DNA from: Lamellibrachia columna
Taxonomy: Eukaryota > Annelida > Polychaeta > Sabellida > Siboglinidae
Assembly (NCBI GenBank): GCA_963662155.1
Contig: OY759261.1
Location: forward strand, 40,654,496-40,718,495
Length of the DNA: 64,000 nt
Direction: 5' to 3'
Positions 1 to 10,639 of the stretch are shown here, piece after piece. The notes under the pieces were generated by a model, which saw only the letters and a program-made list of their open reading frames with translations, was not told the DNA's origin and ran no database searches. Positions within the stretch are counted from its first letter, which is position 1; the number at the start of each line of letters is the position of its first letter. The position numbers and the translations under genes were made by a program.

Positions 1-1212
1 CACGTCTTTGCTCTCGCCCAGGTGTTTGTCTTTCTGTCATGGTATGTTATATTAAGCGTACTCCTCTTCATTTTTGTCTGCGCGGCCGCTAGTTTTTTCT
101 GAGCTTGTTTTGTGAGTGACCATGTTTCAGCACCGTATGTCATAGCTGGCAGTACACACGAGTTGTAAACCTTTCTTTTTAGACAGATAGCAAAGTTACT
201 TTTGAAGATGTCGCGATGTTTTGAATATGCTGTCCAGCCGGCTGTGATTCATCGTAGGATTTCCTTGTCTTGGTTCTTGTCCCTAAGGCTGAAGCGTTGG
301 CCTAGGTATACGTAACTCTCCGCATTCTCTATCTGAGTGTTATTAACATATATTCGGGTGTTGTCTTCCACCATTATTTTTGTTTTTGAGATGTTCATCC
401 TCAAGCCGCTTAGGTTACTTTTTTAACATAGTTCTTGTAGCATTATTTCTAGTTCTTGTGGTGTTTCGGTGCACAGGAAGAAATCGTCTGCGAAACGGAG
501 ATGGTTAAGATATTCTCTATCTATTTTCAGGCCTTTGTTTTCCCAGTTCAGTCTTCTGAAGATACTTTCGAGTGCTGATGTGAATAGTTTGGTTGAGATG
601 GTATCCCCCTGTTGCACTCCTCTTTAGATGTTTATTTTATCGCTCTCTTTGTGAAGATATACTGTCACAGAGCTGTCTGTGTGTATATCTGTCATGAGTT
701 GTATGTATGCATCTTCTATCCATTGGTCTTGGAATGAAGAAAGTATTGCCTGGGTTTGTACCGAGTCAAAGGCCTTCTCATGGTCAATGAATGCTATACA
801 GAGTGGTATGTTGAATTCGCGCCACTTCTACTTCAGTTGATTTATTACATGAATGTGATCTGTCGTTGAGTACCCGCCTCTGAATCCTGCCTGTTCTCTG
901 GGTTGATTATCGTCTAGTATTTTATCCAGTCTGGCTGTTAGAATCTTTGTGAATAGCGTGTAGATGTTCGATAGCAAGCATATTGGCCTATAGTTCTTTA
1001 TGTCTTTTTGGTTGCCTGTTTTGAAGATTATCACCATCTTTGCATTTTTCCAGGTAGTGGGAATTCGTCGTTCTGATATGCATTTTGTATACAGCTTGGC
1101 TAAGGCTTTGGCGATGGTATCCTCTCCTGCCTTCAACGTTTCGATGTTGACTTGGTAATTTCCTGTTGCCTTCCCGTTTTTCGTCTTCTTTAGCGCGGCT
1201 TATACTTCCCAT
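1..1212 (-). pseudogene. RTE-like reverse transcriptase domain, stop-riddled
   Basis: One minus-strand frame from about 1136 down to 1 reads through most RT motifs: NYRPICLLS, QAGFRGGYSTTDHI, motif A (AFIDHEKAFDSV), QQGDTISTKLF and the catalytic LRFADDFF near 450-520. The usual FADD aspartates are present. In-frame stops fall at 828-830, 624-626, 423-425 and 249-251, with the frame otherwise preserved, so it decayed mainly by point mutation. The region after the last motif (VYLGQRFSL, then a C-terminal AETWSLTK-type segment) is typical of RTE proteins. No function is expected. Confidence 0.8.
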
Positions 1213-1386
1213 GTTGTTACTGATGGTACTTCTCTTGGGTCTGTGCGTATTGTTACGGTTTGGTCGCTGTCATAAAGTTCGGTGTAAAACTCTTCTATTC
1301 GTTCTAAGATCTTATCCTGGTCTTGGATTTATCCGCCCTGATTGTCTAGGAGTATTATCAGTCTATTTTGGCCTAGGATGTGTGTT

Positions 1387-2144
1387 CTACCGACCTTGTT
1401 CAAGCTCTTTCATGTCTCTATTGTTTTTCGTATGGTGTCTAGGTTGTATTTTCTGATATCTTCTTTCGCTTTCTTTCTTGCCTATCTCTGTGTACTCTAT
1501 GCAGTCCCTAGAGGTGTTCTTTACCATTTCTCTACGTTTTTTCATTAGTGCTCTTGTTTGAGTTGATAATCTAGAATTGTCCCGTTTGGTGTTTTGTTTG
1601 GCTATGCTTGTCGCCGTCTGTTGGATCATTTCTGTAATGTTTTCATTTATAGTGTCAATATCATCCAGTTCTTTTAGAGCAGTGAACCTGTTTTTCAGTT
1701 CGAGTTGGAATTCGTTCTTTTTAATTAAAATTTCTCTAGTGTCGACTTTTGGTGGTTTCTTTTTTCTTAGCAGCTTCGTCCTTTCTGCTTTCGTGTCTAA
1801 TCTGATGTTGCTCATCAACATTCTATGGTCGCTTCCAATGTTTATGCGGATTATGATTCTTACATCTGTGATCATGTTCGGCTTGTCAGTCATGATGTAG
1901 TCAATTTCATTCTTCGTTTTTCCGTCTGGGCTTCTCTATGTCCATCTTCTCTCAATTTTCTTCTGGAATAGTGTCTTCAAGATCTTGTAATCCTTTGATG
2001 CTGTCCACTCTAATAAGGTATCACCTCGTTCATTCCTCTGTCTTAGGCCGAACATTCCTGTCGCTGTTTCCGATGGGTTTGTTCTTACACCCACTTTGGC
2101 GTTGAAGTATCCCATCACTATTGTATAGTGGCTTGGATTCTCCA

Positions 2145-2146
<2 letters not shown>
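1387..2146 (-). pseudogene. RTE-like endonuclease domain and linker, broken
   Basis: The N-terminal piece (about 1936-2143) contains GYFNAKVG, the endonuclease N-D type motif, followed by a [15 protein letters not shown] segment. A second piece (1387-1893) has the DYIM-like start and the catalytic GSDHRML motif, then a basic linker rich in K and R leading to the RT. It is in a different frame from the RT part, so a frameshift separates them. The first ~100 residues of an endonuclease are missing, because the copy stops at the TA array. The role in a live element is to nick target DNA for target-primed reverse transcription. Confidence 0.75.
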
Positions 2147-2469
<323 letters not shown>

Positions 2470-2515
2470 TCTCACGATGTATTGTTCCTCTGCTACTTAT
2501 GGCGGTTTCTTACAG

Positions 2516-2743
2516 AGCATCTAATCAACTTCACCGTGGGTCTGACGGACCAGGACCTTAGATCCGTCAATGGGCCAATCAGCGACTTGCCTTTCCTGAA
2601 ATGTGCCACACACGGAAAATTGGGAAGAGCACAATCCGTCAGTCTGAATTGTGAACACCCACGCTACGCAAGGCGACGCTACTTGTTCGTGGCTGCGAAA
2701 CTAAATGGAGCCTTCCACGTGACCGAAGTAGAGGTGTTTGACG
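2516..2743 (+). CDS. Exon 2 of copy 1 (228 nt, phase 1-1)
   Basis: Acceptor TTACAG ends at 2515 and donor GTAAGC begins at 2744. The exon encodes 75 whole codons plus split codons at both ends, with two cysteines (in KCATHG and LNCEHP) and the run [13 protein letters not shown] before VTEVEVFD. It matches exon 2 of the minus-strand gene in length and nearly every residue. Because both ends are phase 1, it can be skipped or doubled without a frameshift. Confidence 0.75.
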
Positions 2744-5636
2744 GTAAGCTGATAGGACTGGCGGCTGGAATGACAAATGAATCCTGCCAATTATATGAAA
2801 GAAAATAATGTTGGACGAGAGCTACGAAATGTGTTTTCAATTGTAGTTCCCTTTTACGTAGGATATATTTTAATTACAAGTCATGTTCGGTTGGTTTCGC
2901 TGTTCGATTACCGATTAATGCAGCTCCTTTTTCAAACTGGAGTATTGGATGCAACTCTACTATGGTATCACTTACCAAAATAATAATTTTGTTTCCTGGT
3001 AAATATTGGCAACTTGTTGGAAGGTGTGCAAACTTTCCTTTGTTTTGTTATTTTCCTTGTGGGTATTTTATTGTAGTTTGGCATTTGAATGTTTTGTTGG
3101 TAATGTTGTTTCTAGAGAGCCATAGCTAACTACCAACTACAATACGCAGTGTTCAGATATACATACCAATAAGCACGTACATCAGTATATTTATTTTATG
3201 CTAGCTACGATTTGCTTCGTGAAATTTGTACACGTGCATGTTTCATTTTGGAATATGGAAGCAAATGAATAATACCTGTTAATATCAAAATTACCTTAAA
3301 CTTGACAAGGACTTCAACTGCTGATGAGTGATCCTATGCATAGCACAACCAGTCTTATCCACAATTTGCACGTAGGGTGTGATATATGTATGTGACACAA
3401 AATTAAATAAATGTCACAATAGCGACTGACATTTTAAAATCGTAACTTATTTTATCTTCAGAAATTGCGTGCAATAGAGAGATCCGGAACCTCATTAGAA
3501 TGTTACATGTATCCGTGGGTTGATATTGACGGGTTGTTAGGTGTATTATGCCCCGATGGCACACCGATACTGTTTATCCGGATTCCCTGTTTCGTTTACA
3601 TTTAACGTCTGGAATTATTTCGTTGACAACCAGCCAACTGCCCTTATGATTAACTCTATGCGATTCTTATTCAAAGAGTTGTTAACTTGCGACATTTATT
3701 TTGCCTTATGTGGAAACACATTTCTGGTATTTTGACACAAAGAAATTGGGTCGGGAAAATAAACATTACGTTTTCCCTGATGTTTGAATTTATAATGGAA
3801 GGCAGTGTTAGTTGAGCCATTTTTCATTCGTTTTGATATCTGGGGCACTATAATATTCATCAGTCAAAAGTTTTTACTCACATAAACCATGATTATTAGT
3901 AGATCATTATATACCAAAATAATATATCTAGTATGCATGGATAATTATATGTAGCTGATTCAGGTTGGTAAGCTGGCTCAACTAACACTTATGTGGGGTA
4001 ATTTGAGCAACAGTGTAGCAAAAGTTGGGTAAATGCTTTATTTGTACAATTTATGTAGGCACTTGCACAAAGATTTCATAACAATTCGGCCGACACATCT
4101 ACCCAATGGGTACAACACGTCTATGACAAGTCTACGCTCTTAATTGATAATTCGACACAATTAAAATAGACTCATAGGATAATCGCAACCGATGTAACTA
4201 ACTGCTAATAAGTTGCCTTGTAGCCATCCGTTGTCTCAAGTTGTTCGGTAAATGAATTCCTTTATGCATTTATAGGTAAAGAACACTCGTTCTTTAGCCG
4301 CTGTTCAACGAACCCTCCCTTGGGCCTTAGGTGCTTGGATCAGCCCCGTTTCAACAATTAAGTTTTTTTTAATTAACTTCTCATTAATATGCGAAATTAT
4401 ATAAATAAACCATTTGTAAGTGCACATACAACAAAGTTTGGTCACATACGGTGATAGTTTACACACCAGCATATATTAATCACAATAATCAAAAGTTGAG
4501 AAAAACACCAAAAAACATACTGTTATCTCACATTTTCTGACCGTGGTGAAAAATGGAACTTATTGTAGGTCAATGGTGTTCCAATAACATGTTCAGTCAC
4601 TGGGTGGTGCCATGTATATGTCACTGCTGTAGTTTCCTAGGACTAACAACTAACACTGCCTTCACCTACAATGTCGCAAGTAACGTATTGTTCTATTCCG
4701 CCTTAGCAATTGTCTGAACATAGCTGAAATAACGTCCATATAAACATATTCCATTATATTCACTTATTGACCTGTCGTTCCAGAATCCATCGTTGTCTCT
4801 GCAACCGGATTTCGCGAGTTCGGGGACTGCGCCTTCTTCGTTGACAAGAACCGTGCCAGTTGCGAGGCTGTGACGTCATTATACAATCCACTGGACTTCG
4901 TCCTCAAAGTGAAACTCTCTCAGCCCCAGTCAAACTTCGACGTGCGCATCACTTTGCGTGACGGCAACTGTGGTGACGCCAGTCAGGTAAACAACGTGCT
5001 TCTTTGGGGAAAACAGTGTGTATATGTTGAAGACTTGTTAACAAATGCATGTCAACGTATTTGAATGCAAATGCAAATGTTTCACTTGATTCATATGCAA
5101 ATGCGAATGCAAATGTAATTTTCCAGGAACGCATTCAAATGCAAGTGAAAATGTTTTGGGGTCACATTCAAATACAAATATGTTGGTTACGCATTTGTAA
5201 ATAAAAGTGAATTAATTTCAAATGTTTTGGCTTTATATTAACGATTTGTTTTATTTGGAGAAAAAACATCTAATTTACACAAACACAGCTGATTGTTTGT
5301 ATATTCCGTTTGCAACACTTATTTAATATCTTGGTTGTTATGTAGTAATGAACACAAACACATTATTAATTTATTTAATAAATACAGTAGTACATTATTG
5401 TAATCACTAAGTACCATTACATACCAGTCCCACTGCATGAACATGTATTTAGAGTCTTATACAGTTCACATGGAGGAATAGACAATTGACAGTTTACTGA
5501 GAACCATAGCAGTGAATGAAAGGCTAATCCTTCAGGTATGCCGGAATGGAAGGGTAACCCAAAACAATAGACTGTCCACTGGTGGGGTTACTGGGAAGAT
5601 AACCTGGATAATTATAGCTACCATTAATCTCTCTCC

Positions 5637-5686
<50 letters not shown>

Positions 5687-7299
5687 TCTCTCTCATCTCT
5701 CTCTCTGGCTGTAAATATTCAGGGCTGGCATTGCTAATGTTTACTCCCCTAACCCACCCCAACAGTGTCAACACAACACAAGGGAGTCAGTTGTCTGTAT
5801 GGATTGGTTTCAAAGAAAAGATAATTTCTGAAGCCATCAATCTATAGACCAGTTGATCTTTTCATGTTGTATGAATAACAGCTCAGGCATTGACCAGTTG
5901 ACCAACACAGCACTTTTTTCAAAGAGCAATTTGTGAAAGTGGATTCACAGGTCAGACAATGGTTTCATAATCTGCTGAGGTTACCACTCACAATAGAGCA
6001 CTTTTTCCAATGGCATGTTGTGAAATTTGATTGCACATTTGATTGTACATTTGACAAATCAAATGGTTGTGGGTCACATTCAAATGCAAATGTTTAAGGT
6101 ATGAATTAAAATGCAAATGCATTAAATATTTATGGAGGCATTTGACAGCGCATTCAAATGCTCAACACTCAAATGCGCATTCAAATGCATTTGTTTACAA
6201 GCCTAATAGTTTGTCTATAATAAATGATGAAAATGTGACCGAGCAAACTCCCCACCAGCGGCGCCACTCACCATTTCCCCTCTCCAACAACATATATGTG
6301 ACGTGCTGATTCTGCATATATTAATTCCATTTGGAAATACCTCAATACAATTGTGGATAATGCTTGTATTAAAATGTGTCTAGTTCGTTCTTTTAACTGT
6401 GTTACGCTACTCAAGAGCACAGCGGCATTGAGATAACAACACCTGGCAACCAGTCGTTTATACCACTCCGCATTTACCCATTTTTATTTTGTAATGTATG
6501 TATGTATGTATATATATATGTATGTATGTATGTATGAATGTATGTATGTACGTACGTATGTTTGTATGTATGTATGTATGTATGTATGTATGTATGTATG
6601 TATGTATGTATGTATGTATGTATGTATGTATGTATGTATGAGTGCATGCGTGCGTGCGTGCGTGCGTGTGCGTGTGCGTATGCGTATGCGTGTGTTTGTG
6701 TGTGTGTGTGTGTGTGCGTGCGTGCGTGTGTGTGTGTGTGTGAGTGAGTGTGTGTGTGTGTGTGAGTGTGTTTGTGTATGCATGCATGTGTGTATGTGTG
6801 TATGCGTGCATGCGTGGATGCGTGCATGCTGGCATGAATGCAGGAACATATGCCCTTATGCATGTACATAAGTGCAAGTATGCAGGTATGCTAACATGCT
6901 TGCATGTCCGCACGTATGCATTGTTTTGTATGTAAGTGTGCGTGCGTGCGGGAGTGCCGACGTGCGTGTGTGTATAAGTTATTTCACCAGACAAACTATA
7001 TAATATATATTGCAATTCTGGAGAGAGATATATGTAACCATAGAGCAATCTGGTGATTTTCTGAATATGCTCTCCAGGTTCACGTCTACACAGAGGAGAA
7101 GCCACTGACCGCCGGCCCGTTCGACGGCTACTTCAGGCGGTGTCAAGTGGTGGAGGCAAAACCGCCTGTAGATGGCGCTACTGTCTGCTCCTTCGCGTGT
7201 GGCGCCAATAAACGGGGCTGTGACTTCGTCTTTGTGCGCGTCTTCGGACGATACGGGCCAGTGAGGTCACTGTGTGAAGTCGAACTGATTGGGAATTAG
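2516..7299 (+). CDS. Secreted galactose-binding-like protein gene, exons 2-4 (copy 1)
   Basis: Three exons (2516-2743, 4784-4986, 7078-7299) join in frame to give about 217 residues ending at TAG 7297-7299. All junctions follow GT-AG, with phase 1 between exons 2 and 3 and phase 0 between exons 3 and 4. The first exon, expected to encode a signal peptide as in the minus-strand paralogue, is not seen and probably lies before this window or was displaced by the RTE insertion. Blocks ending VTEVEVFDG and LCEVELIGN resemble the last strand of F5/8C or fucolectin-type domains, so an extracellular carbohydrate-binding role is inferred, not shown. Alternative: a lineage-specific secreted family of unknown role. 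No AATAAA was seen close to the stop. Confidence 0.7.
2744..4783. other. Intron 2 of copy 1, no other gene seen
   Basis: AT-rich noncoding DNA. Positions about 3110-3620 align, on the opposite strand, with about 46860-47400 in the same intron of the paralogue: shared stretches include GCTAGCTACGATTTG/GTTAGCTACGATTTG, TTGGAATATGGA, AATTGCGTGC and GATACTGTTTATC. I see no other features. Confidence 0.7.
4784..4986 (+). CDS. Exon 3 of copy 1 (203 nt, phase 1-0)
   Basis: Acceptor TTCCAG ends at 4783 and donor GTAAAC begins at 4987. After the split codon the reading frame gives [18 protein letters not shown] and ends [13 protein letters not shown]. Three cysteines (GDCA, ASCEA, GNCGD) match exon 3 of the paralogue; this copy is 12 nt longer there because of four extra residues in the middle. 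The exon is followed by an intron whose first ~35 bases also resemble the paralogue's intron. Confidence 0.75.
5032..6203. mobile_element. hAT-like non-autonomous DNA transposon in intron 3
   Basis: The left end (GACTTGTTAACAAATGCATG) and the reverse complement of the right end (GGCTTGTAAACAAATGCATT) match as imperfect terminal inverted repeats. Just inside both ends lie clusters of ATGCAAATG or CATTTGAATGCG units in both orientations, a subterminal repeat pattern known for hAT-type elements. No transposase ORF is present. I could not find a clean 8-bp target duplication, so the class is uncertain. The paralogue's intron starts with similar sequence but lacks these clusters, supporting insertion after duplication. 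Confidence 0.55.
5631..5705. repeat. (CT)n microsatellite
   Basis: A run of CT with a few interruptions inside the hAT-like element; polypyrimidine on the + strand. Confidence 0.95.
6495..6960. repeat. (GTAT)n / (GT)n / (GCGT)n compound microsatellite
   Basis: Almost every base alternates purine and pyrimidine for ~465 bases: GTAT repeats to 6640, then GCGT and GT runs, then mixed GCATG/GTATG units. Open frames through it are repeat artefacts. It lies in intron 3 of copy 1. Confidence 0.95.
7078..7299 (+). CDS. Exon 4 of copy 1 (222 nt with stop)
   Basis: Acceptor CTCCAG ends at 7077; the exon starts GTT CAC GTC in phase 0 and ends TAG at 7297-7299. It encodes [19 protein letters not shown], then a cysteine-rich middle (RRC, TVC, FAC, RGC) and the terminal [10 protein letters not shown]. 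The LCEVEL ending is the clearest galactose-binding-like signature. Length and 3' flank (GGAATGTGCTAAAT after the stop) match the paralogue. Confidence 0.8.
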   Translation, partial: VHVYTEEKPLTAGPFDGYFRRCQVVEAKPPVDGATVCSFACGANKRGCDFVFVRVFGRYGPVRSLCEVELIGN

Positions 7300-8949
7300 T
7301 TAGGAATGTGCTAAATGCATTTCTTTTCAGAATGCTCCTTTCACTTGCTGATGTGCTTGATTAGCTATTATATGCTTTCAAAATTAAACATGTAAACGGA
7401 GGTGGCATTAGTGGTTGCGTCCACAACCAAACCATTTGTGTTGCTTATGTTGTAACCGTCTTGGAGATAACTGATGTTTTCACGGTTGCAGGAAATGGAA
7501 CTGATGAATTCGAACTGCTGCTTTCTAATATTACATCAAACAAATTGGTTTTAGTGACAATATTACTAGAGACTAAACTATTATGGTAATCAAAACAACA
7601 TTTCTTACCTGAGCAATATATTTTATGGTGCTCAATCTTGTTCTTCGTGACCCACTATGTAGGGTAACTAATTTGAATCACTGATCATTCCAGATTGGCT
7701 TCTATAAATGGTCTGATTCAATTTGTAGCTTCAAAAAAGTCATCATTGTATTCGCCTAGGTGACATGTGTGAGTCGTACGTCGTGGTAGGAGCGTTTATG
7801 GGTTGTCACGGTATCCATGTCCATGCACAAATGTCGCACCGGGGTAGCGCAGCGTGGGAAGATTCTGCCGCAGAAAGTCGTGGTGGCCTGAGGCTCTGTG
7901 CAACAACTTGGTATGGTGTTGGTGACAGCTGATTTTACCATCATGAACATATTCATTTGATTACTAATATATACTGGCACTAATGCAGGTGCGAACGGCT
8001 AATGGCAGGTACGAACGGCCAAGAGTGGAAGACCATCGCAGAAGACAGAGGGAGCTTGAGAGAATTAACAAAGGAAGTGGAAGAAGCTACCAAGTGACCC
8101 CGCAAGGGAGCAAATGGAAGAAGAAGTAGCACTAACGCACCGACAACGTCAGAAGGGACGGTACACCAGAAATACACACAATTAACCAGGAAACAAAAGC
8201 AAGCACAAGTCGGACATTGAAATTTTACTTTAGACGATTTCGACTTCTTGTTATAACATAATATTTAATGTTTTTTCCACTGAACATCGGTGTTTTTTAT
8301 GAATGATTTTAATATTTAGTTCCTTTTAGAACATTTGCAGAAAGGGTATGTCACAATTCATGCATGAATTCCATGAAAGCAATAAATCGTCCATGCACCA
8401 GGCGCAATTTCGGGGATATCCTCAACCAAGGCGGTCACATTTGTTACGCATAGAATGCTCATCACATATAGTTTCCATTTAGTGTACGGAATGTCCCTCT
8501 GTTCATTGTCTCTGCATGGCACACGTTCGGGACCTCGTTCAGTTACGCCATTTTCTTGACTGTGCGCAAATATTGCTTCGCCGGATCATCAATATGACTA
8601 CTAAAGCCAACACGTACAGCCAATCTTTAAATGATAACAGCATTCGATATCACACTTTTCACGCAGTCAGCCACACAAGAGGACGCAATTGCACATTCAT
8701 TTTGGTGGTGTGAATATCAACCCAAATTACTGCGATTCCTTAGAGCAAGATAGTTGTAGCAGCTCAAACTAGTTGGTTTCACAGCGGGTAAACAAATAAC
8801 CCACATAAGTTCTGATCACGTCTTCGCTTGTTTGTTTTATCTTTTCGATAATCTATATTCATGCCAGTGGTATATAATTTACTATAATTATAACTCAATA
8901 AAAAAAAATTGCGCTAAAATCTTAGGGAAACTCAGACTCAACAACGAAC
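7300..8949. other. No gene identified
   Basis: Noncoding, AT-rich. The first ~50 bases are 3' flank shared with the paralogue. Around 7980-8180 a + strand frame (QEWKTIAEDRGSLRELTKE) faintly recalls the C-terminal tail of RTE proteins, too short to call. Confidence 0.6.
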
Positions 8950-9420
8950 CAAAACAAACGAGTTAGATCGTTTCAAGTCGGTTTAACAATTGCAGTCGTA
9001 AACAGTTGGATCGGCACGCGAAGGAGCAATGGAGGATAAGCGAGTTTAAACAGGCGGGCTTTTGTTTAACGGCAAAATGTTTATATTGTTCCTGCCTGAT
9101 TTAACGCTAATAGGTGGTGTATTCCACGGAGTTGGTGCGGCAACTGAGGCAGCTCTAGGCCGACGTTTGTCTTAACACTGGGAACGAAAGTGGATTAGAA
9201 CTAGATGATGGAAACTGTCTGGGTTGTCTTGTAGGTGTGAGCAGTGACTGTAAATGTGCGAACTACTTGTATGAAAGTGTTTGATAGTTAACTGTACATA
9301 TGTTAAACAAACTGCGACAACGGACAGGAGGCCAGTGCAATCATTTACAAATTGGCAATGATGGTCGACCCGATTTGCCCACCTGTTTGCTTCATCTATG
9401 TCTTCCACCCCAGATTTTCG
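8950..9420 (-). mobile_element. 3' fragment of an L2-like non-LTR element (copy 1)
   Basis: Similar over ~300 bases to 36265-36560, where a clearer RT reading frame is seen. Shared landmarks on the + strand include GAGTTGGTGC(A/G)GCAACTGA, TTTGTCTTAACACTGGGAAC and GATTAGAA(C/T)TAGATG. On the minus strand the match falls in the RT-distal region of the protein (VAAPTPWNT-like, a usual L2/CR1 C-terminal motif). Strongly decayed. Confidence 0.6.
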
Positions 9421-10639
9421 TTTTCAGTGGTTTTCCGCCAGGTTGCTTAGGGGAACCCTAAGAAGAACGAGCTGGTGAAGTAGCACGTATCGTTTCCAAA
9501 ACATGGTTTTTAACTTGGCAGGTTGTTGGCCCTCTGCATTAGGTTTATATTTGAGGTTTTCCTTCCCCTGGCCAGAGCATCGTTATACCACGACCGCTAT
9601 GTAGTGGTATCCAGAGGAGCCACTGAGGAGTGAGGTTGATTTATGTGTTTAACTGTTCAACAGTAAGCTACTAAATTAACTTTTCTTCCACAGTGGACTA
9701 GCCGGTCCGAACGCTAATGGCTTGAAAACCCCAATATCTAATAAACTCTGGCCAACTTGATAGCGTTTCCAGACCAATCACGATATATCGGCTTTACATT
9801 TGCAATCGATTGGGCATAGGCAATGACAGGTGTTTGTCTGTGTTTACTGGCGCAACCACAACGACCTCGTTGATTAGTCCGATGCCATTGCTCTATTGCT
9901 GTCTTCAGGGACCTTGTGTAGTCGAATGCACTGGTCTGATTGTAGTTGATACAAATTAGTATGTGCATATTGTAAATTGTGTGTTGTAGTTAATGTCAAT
10001 GTCATGTTTGTAAGGACACTGCATCGATGTTGTCTTAGTCACGCCTGCAAAATTGTAGCGTTAATGTGGCCAACAAGTGGGGCCCTTGGTTGCGTCCGTA
10101 AACATGCGATATTGTAAACTTAAAAATCACATATTGTTCAGCTGGCTTCACCTTCGCACACTCCTTACACTCAACTTTAAAACTATCCGCCTGAGCCATT
10201 GCTTCTCACAACCAGATTTACTTCAGAATCAGACTGAAGACCAGGAAATACGGACCAATAATGATTGCACAGTTTGTACATAATAGCAGTAATGCATTTA
10301 CCTTCAATTTACATTAATAAACATTGACAAAACGAACCGTGAACGCAACGCACTCACTAGGAGGGACTTTGCATTGAAACTGACTATATCATTATAATTA
10401 CTTTAATAAATTTCATTACAATCAACATAATTAAATTACATTAAAATGAAAATAAATAAATTATTTTATATTTTATTCTTTCTTTTGTTGTATATATTTG
10501 TGTTGGGCAATGTTGTTGCTAAGCTAATGGTTTGGGCCACTTTTCATATTTTGATATTATCACCAGGCCCCTGAATTTCACAATAAAAACTATTAAAATT
10601 GTATGTGAACATATTTAAATGTTTTGACAATGTACCAAA
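9421..10639. other. No gene identified
   Basis: No coding pattern or repeat recognised; 10380-10500 is very AT-rich. Short open frames here have no supporting features. Confidence 0.55.

Larger units (their letters stand above)
1..2146 (-). mobile_element. Decayed RTE-like non-LTR retrotransposon, cut by the window edge
   Basis: Read on the minus strand, this stretch carries an APE-type endonuclease part followed by a reverse transcriptase and its C-terminal part, in the normal order for a single-ORF RTE-clade element. It is interrupted by stops and at least one frameshift, so it is dead. The 5' side stops where the TA microsatellite begins (about 2147) and the 3' side runs out of the window. 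It lies just upstream of exon 2 of the + strand secreted-protein gene, so it probably sits in that gene's first intron. RTE is my best clade assignment from the motif style; a related clade is possible. Confidence 0.8.

Noticed and set aside
7980..8180. Possible RTE C-terminal tail on the + strand (EWKTIAEDRGSLREL)
   Set aside because: Only ~30 residues resemble the family and no RT motif lies nearby; too weak to call.
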